Below are positions 1 to 6,159 of a stretch of 7,185 bases of DNA, piece after piece (position 1 is the first letter of the stretch; each line of letters starts with the position of its first letter). Made by a program: the position numbers and the translations under genes. This DNA comes from Clostridia bacterium (GTDB taxonomy: Bacteria; Bacillota; Clostridia; Christensenellales; CAG-314), in assembly GCA_017452035.1 (NCBI GenBank), contig JAFTNE010000140.1, positions 1-7,185 on the forward strand. The letters are read 5' to 3'. A model generated the notes under the pieces. The model was given only the letters and a program-made list of their open reading frames with translations. It had not been told where the DNA came from and did no database searches.

Positions 1-43
1 ATACAAAATCAAACAACAAACAAACTCATCACTTACACTAAGC

Positions 44-71
44 TTTGTTGTCTATGCAGTTATCAATGTTC
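44..71 (+). other. Probable 3' strand of the pre-23S rRNA processing stem, in the 23S-5S spacer
   Basis: Bases 1-116 lie directly before the 5S gene and contain no ORF or tRNA. Within them, the stretch with core TCTATGCAGTTATCAATG resembles the sequence that follows 23S in many Firmicutes. In those operons its reverse complement (CATTGATAACTGCATAGA type) occurs just before 23S, and the two strands pair into the stem cut by RNase III or Mini-III. Only one strand is in the window, so the pairing is inferred from knowledge of such operons. It implies that the 23S gene ends just upstream of base 1. Confidence 0.6.
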
Positions 72-116
72 CTTTCCAACAAGTTGATTACAACAGCATC
101 TGCTGTGTAAATACCA

Positions 117-233
117 TTGCGGTGATTTAGCTGTAGGGGTCCACCTGTTCTCATACCGAACACAGAAGTTAAGCCCTATGACGCCTAGAGTACTTGGCTG
201 GACACGGCCCGGGAGGGTAAGGTTTTGCCGCAT
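117..233 (+). rRNA. rrf: 5S ribosomal RNA
   Basis: This is the 5S rRNA of the large ribosomal subunit, about 117 nt, the usual Firmicutes length. The hallmark CCGAACACAGAAGTTAAG of loop B/helix III is present at about 156-173. The ends pair as helix I (TGCGG at 118-122 with CCGCA at 228-232, extended by wobble pairs). TAGGG and CCCTA form part of helix II. The 3' half (TACTTGGCTGG to GGGAGGGTAAGG) fits the helix IV/V arm. A terminator starts about 6 nt after the gene, so it is the last gene of an rRNA operon whose 16S and 23S would lie upstream of the window. The ends are placed from helix I and may be off by 1-3 nt. Confidence 0.95.
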
Positions 234-238
234 CCATT

Positions 239-272
239 AAAGAGTTAAGCAAACAGCTTAACTCTTTTTTTT
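239..272 (+). terminator. Intrinsic terminator of the rRNA operon
   Basis: A perfect 12-bp stem (239-250 with 256-267, core GAGTTAAGC/GCTTAACTC) closes a 5-nt AAACA loop and runs into eight consecutive T (265-272). It follows the 5S gene directly and is a textbook Rho-independent terminator. Confidence 0.95.
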
Positions 273-575
273 GTGTCTTGCTCAAAAGCTCTATTGTCTT
301 TTTGACGGCAAAATACTGCGTAATCTCCTACATTCTGCTCAGTCACGACTTTTCAAGTATGCTCCTTCGCACAATGTAGTTCTTCCTTGTATTTTGCTCG
401 TCAAATCGCTTGCGCTAAGCCAATATCCCTTTTTCGCAAGACACCAAGTGCTGGTGGTAGTATTGTAGCTAACAAACTTGCTACGTAACTTTATTGCTGT
501 GTTGCAAATTGATGTCGTATTGCAAATTTACGTAAAGTTCCATGCAAAAGGACAAATAAAAAACTAAAGTGGGTA
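273..575. other. Intergenic region between the rRNA terminator and the glg promoter; no gene seen
   Basis: There is no convincing CDS. The only + frame (271-468) lacks a ribosome binding site, starts inside the terminator and has no recognisable protein. The left part (about 280-440) is richer in inverted repeats: the 105-bp palindrome listed separately, and a 6-bp pair CTTGCG (409-414) with CGCAAG (435-440). The right part (about 480-575) is AT-rich and carries two TTGCAAATT copies (502-510 and 520-528) that seem to belong to the glg promoter region. Confidence 0.7.
301..405. repeat. Long imperfect palindrome, possible dispersed repeat or structured RNA element
   Basis: Three pairs of arms share one centre of symmetry near base 353. 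The outer arms are 301-316 (TTTGACGGCAAAATAC) with 389-405 (GTATTTTGCTCGTCAAA), matching except at one site where the right arm has an extra base. The middle arms are 328-338 (CTACATTCTGC) with 369-379 (GCACAATGTAG), one mismatch. The inner arms, ACTT and AAGT, lie within 348-358. The segments between arms do not pair. The nested common centre shows a single hairpin-forming unit. Its size and position between two transcription units suit a MITE-like or REP-like repeat. That is inference, because no second copy is in the window. Confidence 0.6.
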
Positions 576-604
576 TTGCAATTTGCAAAAGTGTGGTATA
601 TAAT
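576..604 (+). promoter_or_regulatory. Sigma-A-type promoter of the glgCDA operon, with overlapping TTGCAA repeats
   Basis: The -35 TTGCAA (576-581) and the -10 TATAAT (599-604) are separated by 17 bp. A second -10 register, TATATA at 597-602, has the extended TGTGG just before it. Transcription would begin near 611, leaving a leader of about 175 nt. The -35 hexamer is one of two TTGCAA copies in tandem (576-581 and 583-588). Two more lie upstream (502-507 and 520-525). TTGCAA is self-complementary, so these could be operator half-sites, but no regulator can be named. Confidence 0.7.
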
Positions 605-610
605 TATAGG

Positions 611-785
611 TAGGGTAATGGGTGGAGTGTTGCCTTTGTTAGGCAAAAAACTACAAAACTTTACAATTGTTTTATGATTTGGTTATGTACAATACAACCG
701 TACAACTATGTCACTAAAAATATCCACAATGGATGTTGTGAAAATACAAGCGCATTTAACGTAGATAAAACACATCGGAGGTAAA
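611..785 (+). promoter_or_regulatory. 5' leader of the glg operon with ribosome binding site
   Basis: This is the transcribed leader predicted from the promoter at 576-604. It holds one small perfect hairpin (TTGCCT at 630-635 with AGGCAA at 641-646) and a weaker one (CACAA/TTGTG around 724-740). It has no U-tract terminator and no riboswitch I recognise. It ends with GGAGG at 777-781, four bases before the glgC ATG. The role of a leader this long is unknown. Confidence 0.45.
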
Positions 786-2006
786 ATGAAAAAAGACTGC
801 ATTGCAATGATTCTTGCTGGCGGACAAGGTAGTCGTTTGGGCGTTTTGACAAAAAACGTAGCCAAGCCTGCTGTTTCATTTGGAGGAAAGTATCGCATTA
901 TCGACTTCCCTCTTACAAACTGTGTTCAATCGGGTATTGATACCGTTGGTATTCTAACACAGTACAAACCTTTGGAGCTCAACACCTACATTGGTAACGG
1001 TCAAAGCTGGGATTTGGACGTAAATGACGGTGGTGTGTACATTTTGCCACCTTACATGCGCGAACACGAAGGCGAGTGGTACAAAGGCACAGCAAACGCT
1101 ATCTACCAAAACATCGAGTTTATCGACAAATTCCAACCAGAGCACGTTCTCATTTTGTCTGGCGACCATATCTACAAGATGGAATACAACAACATGTTGG
1201 AGTTCCACAAAAAGAGTGATGCAGATATCACCATTGCTATGATTCCTGTTGATCCAAAGGAAGCATCTCGTTTTGGCATTTTGCAAACAGATAACGAAGG
1301 CAAAATTGTAACCTTCGAAGAAAAACCCAAGCAACCAAAATCTAACACAGCAAGCATGGGCATCTACATCTTCAAGTGGGACGTTTTGCGCAGAGAACTC
1401 ATTTTGGACGAACAAGACCCCAATTCCTCCAAGGACTTTGGTAAAAACATCATCCCCAAAATGCTCAACCAAGGAAGTAAAATGTTCGGCTACCGTTTTG
1501 AAGGCTACTGGAAGGACGTTGGTACGGTAGAAAGTTTGTGGCAAGCAAATATGGACCTTCTTGACGGTGACGACCTCAACCTTGACGACCAAGAGTGGCC
1601 AATTTTGTCTAAGTCTGCTCTTAAACAACCACACTTCTTGGGCAGTCAAGCAGAAATTGTAAATAGCTTGATTACCGAAGGTTGCTACATCAACGGCGTT
1701 GTAAAACACAGTGTTATTGCTGATAGTGTAGAAATTGGAAAGGGTGCAAAGGTTGTTGACTGCGTTGTTATGTCCGGTGCAAAAATTTTGCCTGGCGCAC
1801 AAGTGTTTAAAACAATCGTTGGCGAAGGCGCAGTTGTTGGCGAAGGTTGCATTGTTGGCGTAGGTGGTGGAGAGGAAGGTACAAACAAGTACGTTTCTCC
1901 ATATTGCAGTGGCGACGTTAGCCTTGTTGCACCTGGCGCACACGTTACCGATCGTTGGATTGTTCCCAACAGCATGATTACTGATGACAAAGGAGGAAAG
2001 CAATAA
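786..2006 (+). CDS. glgC: Glucose-1-phosphate adenylyltransferase (ADP-glucose pyrophosphorylase), catalytic subunit
   Basis: This cytoplasmic enzyme converts ATP and glucose-1-phosphate to ADP-glucose and pyrophosphate, the committed step of bacterial glycogen synthesis. The protein has 406 residues. The nucleotidyltransferase domain shows LAGGQGSRL (about 10-18), KPAV (27-30), [12 protein letters not shown] (34-45), WYKGTANA (98-105), LSGDHIYK (124-131) with catalytic Asp127, FEEKP (177-181) with the glucose-1-phosphate-binding Lys180, and [12 protein letters not shown] (241-252). A left-handed beta-helix domain fills about 285-390. The position equivalent to the fructose-bisphosphate-binding Lys39 of E. 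coli is Asn24, with a Lys beside it at 23, as in Firmicutes enzymes. This suggests regulation unlike that in enterics. The start is fixed by GGAGG at 777-781 and an in-frame stop at 762-764. It is first in the operon and overlaps glgD by one base. Confidence 0.97.
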   Translation: MKKDCIAMILAGGQGSRLGVLTKNVAKPAVSFGGKYRIIDFPLTNCVQSGIDTVGILTQYKPLELNTYIGNGQSWDLDVNDGGVYILPPYMREHEGEWYKGTANAIYQNIEFIDKFQPEHVLILSGDHIYKMEYNNMLEFHKKSDADITIAMIPVDPKEASRFGILQTDNEGKIVTFEEKPKQPKSNTASMGIYIFKWDVLRRELILDEQDPNSSKDFGKNIIPKMLNQGSKMFGYRFEGYWKDVGTVESLWQANMDLLDGDDLNLDDQEWPILSKSALKQPHFLGSQAEIVNSLITEGCYINGVVKHSVIADSVEIGKGAKVVDCVVMSGAKILPGAQVFKTIVGEGAVVGEGCIVGVGGGEEGTNKYVSPYCSGDVSLVAPGAHVTDRWIVPNSMITDDKGGKQ

Positions 2007-3106
2007 TGATTGATACAATGGGTCTTATTTTCTCATCAAATAACGAAACAAACCTTGGTGAGCTTGGAACTGTTCGCTCCATCGCAGCTCTTCCTTTTGC
2101 TGGCAGATATCGTCTTATCGACTTTGTTTTGTCCGGCATGGTAAACAGTGGTATTGTTAACGTTGGTGTTACAACCGACTACAACTACCGTTCTCTACTT
2201 GACCACCTTGGCAGTGGTAAGCCATGGGATTTGGCTCGCAAAAAGTATGGTTTGTTCATTTTGCCACCCTTTGCGGAAAATCTCACAAAATACAGCGATC
2301 AACGTATGGGCATGATTTTGGGTGCGTTGCATTATCTCAAACGTTCTCAACAAAAGTACGTTGTAGTTGCTGACTGCAACAACGTTTGCAACATTCGTTT
2401 TGACGAAGTTGTTGAGCAACACAAACAAAGTGGTGCTGACCTTACAATTGTATACCAAGACGTTGACGATAATCGTTTTGGTTTGTATCTTGATATCGAA
2501 GACGGTCGTGTTACAGGTTTTGTAACCAAACGCGACAACAAGCCTCGCGTTCACCGTATTGTTGGTTACTACGTATTCACAAAAGATTTGCTCATCAATA
2601 TTTTGGAAAGATGCCAAGCACAAGGCAAAAATGATATTGCAAAAGACCTTTTGGAAGACTACATCATCAAACACAATGTTGGCGCATATCGTTTTGACAA
2701 CTACCTTGCAACCATTACAGACGTTGATAGTTACTATCGCGTAAGTATGGATTTGCTTGACGTGGATGTTCGTAAACAATTGTTTGTTGCAAACGACACA
2801 ATCTTTACAAAAATCAAAGACAAAGTTCCTGCTCGCTACCTCAACAATGCATCTGTTAAAAACAGTATGATCGCCGATGGTTGCATCATCGATGGTACGG
2901 TAGAAAACTGCATTTTGTTCCGTGGCGTAACAGTAGAAAAGGGCGCAAACCTCAAAAACTGCATCATCATGCAAGATACAGTTATCTCTGCTGATGCTCG
3001 TTTGTCCTGCGCAATTTTGGATAAAAACTGCGTAATTTGCAAGGGCAAAGAACTTGTTGGTCAACCTGAGTTCCCAATTGTTGTTGGTAAGCGCCGTACA
3101 ATTTAG
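2006..3106 (+). CDS. glgD: GlgD, non-catalytic partner subunit of ADP-glucose pyrophosphorylase
   Basis: This is a 366-residue paralogue of GlgC with the same two-domain plan. The nucleotidyltransferase-like half spans about 1-250 (FAGRYRLIDFVLS at 31-43, LGSGKPWDL at 68-76) and the beta-helix repeats about 280-345. The catalytic signatures are gone. The GGxGxRL loop is replaced by SSNNETNLGEL, SGDHIY is replaced by DCNNVC so that Asn125 stands where GlgC has Asp127, and FEEKP is replaced by a KRDNKP stretch. In other Firmicutes GlgD forms a mixed oligomer with GlgC and modulates its activity, and the same role is expected here. The ATG overlaps the glgC stop (TAATG, 2004-2008). AGGAGG at 1991-1996 lies inside the end of glgC, so translation is probably coupled. 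Confidence 0.95.
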   Translation: MIDTMGLIFSSNNETNLGELGTVRSIAALPFAGRYRLIDFVLSGMVNSGIVNVGVTTDYNYRSLLDHLGSGKPWDLARKKYGLFILPPFAENLTKYSDQRMGMILGALHYLKRSQQKYVVVADCNNVCNIRFDEVVEQHKQSGADLTIVYQDVDDNRFGLYLDIEDGRVTGFVTKRDNKPRVHRIVGYYVFTKDLLINILERCQAQGKNDIAKDLLEDYIIKHNVGAYRFDNYLATITDVDSYYRVSMDLLDVDVRKQLFVANDTIFTKIKDKVPARYLNNASVKNSMIADGCIIDGTVENCILFRGVTVEKGANLKNCIIMQDTVISADARLSCAILDKNCVICKGKELVGQPEFPIVVGKRRTI

Positions 3107-3114
3107 GAGGAAAA

Positions 3115-4539
3115 ATGAAAATTTGTTACTTATCTGCAGAAGTTGAACCTTTTGCAAAATCTGGTGGTCTTGGCGACGTTATGGGCGCATTGCCCAAGTC
3201 CGTTGCTAAACTTGGCCACGAAGTTGCCGTAGTGATGCCTTACTACAAGGATATCATTGCAGAAAAATTTCAATCACAAATGCAATACATCGGCTACTAC
3301 TACACCGACGTTGCATGGAGACACCAATATGTTGGTGTATTCACTTTGAAAGTTAACGGCGTAGACGTGTACTTTTTGGACAACGAATACTACTTTAAGG
3401 GTCCAATGTACTGCTTTGCCGATAACGAACGTTTTGCATACTTTGCAAAGGCAAGCTTAGATTTGCTTGGCTGGTTGGGCTTTAAGGCTGACGTTGTTCA
3501 CTGCAACGACTGGTCCACAGGTCTTGTTCCCGTACTGTTTGATGCATTTTACAAGCACAATGACTTCTACCATGATATGAAGTTTGTGTACACTGTGCAC
3601 AACTTGAAGTATCAAGGTTGGGCAAGCAAAGGGGAACTCCAAGACCTCACAGGCCTTGATGACTGGTACTTTGCCGATGACCGTTTGATGCACAACGGTA
3701 GTGCAAACATGATGAAGGGCGCGTTGGTGTTCTCTCATGCTATCACAACAGTATCCCCAACTTACGCCGAGGAAATTACCACACCAGAGTATGGTTGTGG
3801 TCTCGAAGGCGTTATCAACACCCACATTGGCAAGTTGCACGGTGTGCTAAACGGTGTTGACTACAAAGCTTACAACCCCTACTACGACAAACTTATCGCC
3901 AAAAAGTTTGGTAAAAAGTCTGCCGAGGAGGGCAAACTTGCTAACAAACGCGCTTTGCAAGAGCAACTTGGTTTGCCCGTAAGAGATGACGTTCCAATGT
4001 TGGCACTTATTTCTCGCTTGGTAGACCAAAAGGGCTTGGACTTGGTGTTGAACCAAATTCACAGCATTTTGCAACGTGACGTTCAATTTGTATTGCTTGG
4101 CACAGGCGACTACGAAGAACCTTTCCGTCGTATTGGCGAAGAGTACCCCACAAAGGTATCTGCAAACCTCACTTTCAACAACAAGCTTGCTCACCAAATT
4201 TATGCTGCTGCTGATTTCGTTCTTGTACCAAGTTTGTTTGAGCCCTGTGGACTTACACAAATCATTGGCTTGAAGTACGGCGCAGTACCTATCGTTCGCG
4301 AAACGGGTGGGCTCAAAGATACAGTGTTTAGCTACAACGAACACACCAAAAAGGGTAATGGTTTTAGCTTTACTCACTACAACGCTCACGACTTTGGCTA
4401 CACAGTACATCGTGCGTTGGATTTCTACGCCGACAAAGAGGTGTTTGCAAAAATTCGCAAACGTGGCATGGCTTGCAGTTACAGCTGGCATCGTTCCAGC
4501 CGTAGATATGTAGAAATCTACGAGCTTGTAAAGGGCTAA
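3115..4539 (+). CDS. glgA: Glycogen synthase (ADP-glucose type, GT5 family)
   Basis: The enzyme transfers glucose from ADP-glucose to the non-reducing end of an alpha-1,4-glucan. Its 474 residues match the family length. The N-terminal Rossmann domain has KSGGLGDV (15-22), which binds ADP-glucose, HCNDW (129-133), and TVHNLKYQG (160-168) with the conserved His162. VSPTYAEEI (213-221) and GVLNGVD (243-249) lead to the linker. The C-terminal domain has SRLVDQKG (300-307; Arg301 and Lys306 contact the nucleotide phosphates), LLGTGD (327-332), PSLFEPCGLTQ (372-382; Glu376, with Cys378) and TGGLKDTV (397-404). All key residues are present. It starts 8 nt after glgD, and its AGGAGG (3105-3110) overlaps the glgD stop codon. 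It is the last gene of the operon. Neither branching enzyme (glgB) nor phosphorylase (glgP) is in the window. Confidence 0.97.
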   Translation: MKICYLSAEVEPFAKSGGLGDVMGALPKSVAKLGHEVAVVMPYYKDIIAEKFQSQMQYIGYYYTDVAWRHQYVGVFTLKVNGVDVYFLDNEYYFKGPMYCFADNERFAYFAKASLDLLGWLGFKADVVHCNDWSTGLVPVLFDAFYKHNDFYHDMKFVYTVHNLKYQGWASKGELQDLTGLDDWYFADDRLMHNGSANMMKGALVFSHAITTVSPTYAEEITTPEYGCGLEGVINTHIGKLHGVLNGVDYKAYNPYYDKLIAKKFGKKSAEEGKLANKRALQEQLGLPVRDDVPMLALISRLVDQKGLDLVLNQIHSILQRDVQFVLLGTGDYEEPFRRIGEEYPTKVSANLTFNNKLAHQIYAAADFVLVPSLFEPCGLTQIIGLKYGAVPIVRETGGLKDTVFSYNEHTKKGNGFSFTHYNAHDFGYTVHRALDFYADKEVFAKIRKRGMACSYSWHRSSRRYVEIYELVKG

Positions 4540-4603
4540 TCTGGTTGTGTTTTAGTGATACGTGGTATTTAGATAGCTACAAAAAACTCACTACATAAAA
4601 CAA

Positions 4604-4637
4604 AAAAATGACTTTGCAATTTTGCAAAGTCATTTTT
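4604..4637. terminator. Terminator after glgA, probably active in both directions
   Basis: A perfect stem of up to 15 bp (4604-4618 with 4623-4637, core GACTTTGCA/TGCAAAGTC) has a 4-nt loop. Five T (4633-4637) follow on the + strand. Seven A (4602-4608) precede it and give a U-tract on the minus strand. It lies about 65 nt after the glgA stop. It would end the glg operon and also act as a second stop for the converging lipoprotein transcript. Bases 4638-4775 hold no gene. Confidence 0.88.
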
Positions 4638-4775
4638 GCCGAAATAACATTTAATGATGGTTTTTATTTGTGAGAGTGGTGTGGTAAAAACAAACTGTTA
4701 CTAACAGCAGTTGTTTGCCTACTGGCATTGTTTTAATTGTTAAAGTTTTGTGGAATATCAAATTGAATATTATAC

Positions 4776-4808
4776 AAAAAAAGACCTTGCGTACTGCAAG
4801 GCCTTTTT
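4776..4808 (-). terminator. Terminator of the minus-strand lipoprotein gene
   Basis: Read on the minus strand, GCAAGG and its partner CCTTGC form a stem (4785-4790 with 4796-4801) with a 5-nt loop. After one A-C mismatch the stem continues into a G-C pair and A-U pairs, and a run of seven U follows (A at 4776-4782 on the + strand). It begins about 14 nt after the stop codon at 4822-4824. There is also a shorter T run (4804-4808) on the + strand. Confidence 0.88.
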
Positions 4809-4821
4809 GTTTGCAAATAAA

Positions 4822-5235
4822 TTATCTTGCTGCTTTTACTGCTGCTTTTGTGCCGTAGTAAATCATAGCACCGGATTGTTTGAATACCCAATCTGTTTCG
4901 TCATCTTTGTCTTCGTCAGACTTGTCTTGAAGTTTTTCAAAGGATGCTTTTGCAGCGTCAGCGTCTTCAAAGTAGTAGATTGTTACGTGTTCAATCTTTG
5001 TTTTACCATCTTCGCCTTCTACTGATTTAGAACCACTTACAATACAGTCAAGTCCTTCAAGACCCAAAGAAAGAATACCAGAAAGAAGTCCATCTTCTTT
5101 ACCAGCTGTGTAGCCGTTCTTTTTCAAAGCGTCAACAGCTTTGTCTGGGTCAGCGTTAGGAGCGCAAGCAGTAAGCACTGTCAAGCACATAACAACAAGC
5201 AAAACAAGTGTCAAAATCTTTGTAAGTTTTTTCAT
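4822..5235 (-). CDS. Small predicted lipoprotein of unknown function
   Basis: This is a 137-residue exported protein. I do not recognise its family. Residues 1-23 are a lipoprotein signal: a Lys-rich n-region (MKKLTK), a hydrophobic core (ILTLVLLVVMCLTV) and the lipobox LTAC with Cys24 as the lipidated residue. It should be anchored to the outer face of the membrane. The mature part is about 114 residues, with an acidic patch (DKSDEDKDDETD, 104-115), a predicted beta strand with VTIYYF (84-89) and a C-terminal IYYGTKAAVKAA (125-136). The shape suggests a small alpha/beta domain. An upstream in-frame ATG at 5250 overlaps the GGAGG (5244-5248 on the + strand), so the start is set at 5235, 8 nt after that site. 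It is a single-gene unit with its own promoter and terminator, convergent with glgA and divergent from rpoB. Confidence 0.88.
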   Translation of the reverse strand: MKKLTKILTLVLLVVMCLTVLTACAPNADPDKAVDALKKNGYTAGKEDGLLSGILSLGLEGLDCIVSGSKSVEGEDGKTKIEHVTIYYFEDADAAKASFEKLQDKSDEDKDDETDWVFKQSGAMIYYGTKAAVKAAR

Positions 5236-5266
5236 GTAAAATACCTCCATGTTTTATTGTAAGCGT

Positions 5267-5296
5267 ATTATACAGTTTAAGTTGACTGTTTGTCAA
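5267..5296 (-). promoter_or_regulatory. Consensus promoter of the lipoprotein gene, with a dyad over the -35
   Basis: On the minus strand TTGACA (5296-5291) and TATAAT (5272-5267) both match the sigma-A consensus exactly, with an 18-bp spacer. Transcription would start near 5260, about 25 nt before the start codon. An inverted repeat TTGAC-N5-GTCAA (5282-5296) covers the -35 hexamer and could be an operator, although its arms are only 5 bp. Confidence 0.85.
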
Positions 5297-5882
5297 TACT
5301 CTGCACGAAATTTTATAACATAATTTTGACTTTTTATTTTCATTTATGAATAATTATGACAGATGTATGCTTACAAAATGATTACACAATGCCGTTTTTT
5401 ATTATTTAGTGTGTATAGATTGGATGCAAACATTGAAAAACAATGCAAATAGGTAAAGGTTTCAGTCTGCAAAGTGCCGTTATTTGTTTAAAATGGTCTT
5501 TGTAAAGTTACGTAAAATTATGGTTACAATTGGTGCCACAAACAATTTATGCTTGCACAAGAAATGCCAAACGGGTAGTGCTTGTCGTTGTGTAAAGTAG
5601 ACAAATTTACCTTATTTATGCGTGTAAAAAAAGGCAAAAGACATAGAAACTTGCATAAAATTTTTGTCAATTTTTAGCAGTAAAAATAATGAAAAAATGC
5701 GCAAAAAATGCTGTAAAATTCCGTAGAAATTATAGTCCAAATACCACAAATTATGCTGTCACAAACTATCGAGGCGCAACCTCAACCAAGGGGAAAATGT
5801 CGGCATTTTAGTATATTATGTCTAAAATAATAATGAAAAAATTTTCTAATATTTATTTTTTGATTTATAAAAAAGTTTCTCG
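5297..5882. other. AT-rich intergenic region before the rpoB promoter; no gene seen
   Basis: No frame here has a ribosome binding site together with protein-like composition, and I see no tRNA or known RNA. The region is full of short A and T runs. Identifiable items are a perfect small hairpin (AAAATG 5794-5799 with CATTTT 5804-5809, TCGG loop), a GAGG/CCTC hairpin (5771-5774 with 5780-5783) and scattered TATAAT-like boxes without good -35 partners. It may be a lost gene, an unrecognised small RNA, or simply a spacer. Confidence 0.6.
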
Positions 5883-5911
5883 TTGACTATTGCACAATAG
5901 TGTGGTATCAT
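5883..5911 (+). promoter_or_regulatory. Extended -10 sigma-A promoter of rpoB
   Basis: TTGACT (5883-5888) and TATCAT (5906-5911) are 17 bp apart, and TGTGG (5901-5905) supplies an extended -10 (TRTGN). Transcription would begin near 5918, about 240 nt before the rpoB ATG. The spacer and the edge of the -35 contain a perfect 12-bp palindrome, TATTGCACAATA (5888-5899), a possible operator. Confidence 0.8.
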
Positions 5912-5917
5912 TTATTA

Positions 5918-6159
5918 GTCCAAAATTGGCCCTTGAGGGGAATTTTACACTTTTTTCGGGAAACGGTAGTAATTTTTTCGTCAAAAAGCTACAAAATTTG
6001 TGGTTTTTTGAGGGAAAAACACCACCCTTTACTACGTAAAAGGCACAAAAATTCCACTTTAAGGCAGTCTGCAAATGCGCATACCACAAAATGCTATCAG
6101 CAGACGACTTAGTAACACTTTTAGCAAACTATAAAAAATTTTTTTGAGGAGTTTTGTCA
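5918..6159 (+). promoter_or_regulatory. Long rpoB leader with a candidate multibranched RNA structure
   Basis: Hand folding gives nested helices. P1 is 5939-5946 with 6048-6055 (8 bp, GGAATTTT/AAAATTCC). It encloses three hairpins in a row. P2 is 5966-5992 (GTAG/CTAC plus a U-G pair, a bulge and five U-A pairs). P3 is 6000-6025 (10 bp with one bulged C). P4 is 6026-6043 (CCTTT/AAAGG extended by AC/GT). A fifth hairpin, P5, follows (GTCTGC 6067-6072 with GCAGAC 6100-6105, inner GCAT/ATGC). The GAGGAG ribosome binding site is at 6146-6151, after an A-run/T-run. I match it to no known riboswitch or ribosomal-protein leader. Many pairs are A-U, so part of this could be chance. Confidence 0.45.

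Noticed and set aside
271..468. 65-codon + strand frame after the rRNA terminator
   Set aside because: It starts at the terminator U-tract, has no ribosome binding site, and overlaps the palindrome. Treated as chance.
611..785. Riboswitch in the glgC leader
   Set aside because: Only a 6-bp hairpin and weaker pairings are visible. There is no terminator/antiterminator pair and no conserved aptamer motif I recognise.
954..2018. 354-codon minus-strand open frame opposite glgC
   Set aside because: Its codons are exactly in register with glgC, so it stays open only because glgC lacks TTA, CTA and TCA codons. It has no protein-like family signature. glgC is unmistakable.
2195..3157. 320-codon minus-strand open frame opposite glgD
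   Set aside because: Same codon-register effect as opposite glgC. The translation is Cys/Asn/Val-rich and resembles no protein.
3457..4491. Minus-strand open frames of 127 and 214 codons opposite glgA
   Set aside because: In register with glgA codons and without any domain. They are shadows of the glgA coding sequence.
4750..5025. 91-codon + strand frame
   Set aside because: It runs through the lipoprotein terminator and antisense to the lipoprotein gene in codon register. No ribosome binding site.
5236..5250. Upstream ATG extending the lipoprotein by five residues
   Set aside because: That ATG overlaps the GGAGG used by the next ATG and has no site of its own. The signal peptide is canonical from MKKL.
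5729..5757. Minus-strand promoter using TATAAT at 5734-5729
   Set aside because: No acceptable -35 lies 16-18 bp upstream and no gene follows. Isolated TATAAT boxes are expected in such AT-rich DNA.
5865..6112. Short frames on both strands (5900-6112 + and 5865-6089 -) in the rpoB promoter and leader
   Set aside because: The + frame would start upstream of the predicted transcription start with a GTG and no ribosome binding site. The minus frame has neither a promoter nor a ribosome binding site. Both have low-complexity composition.
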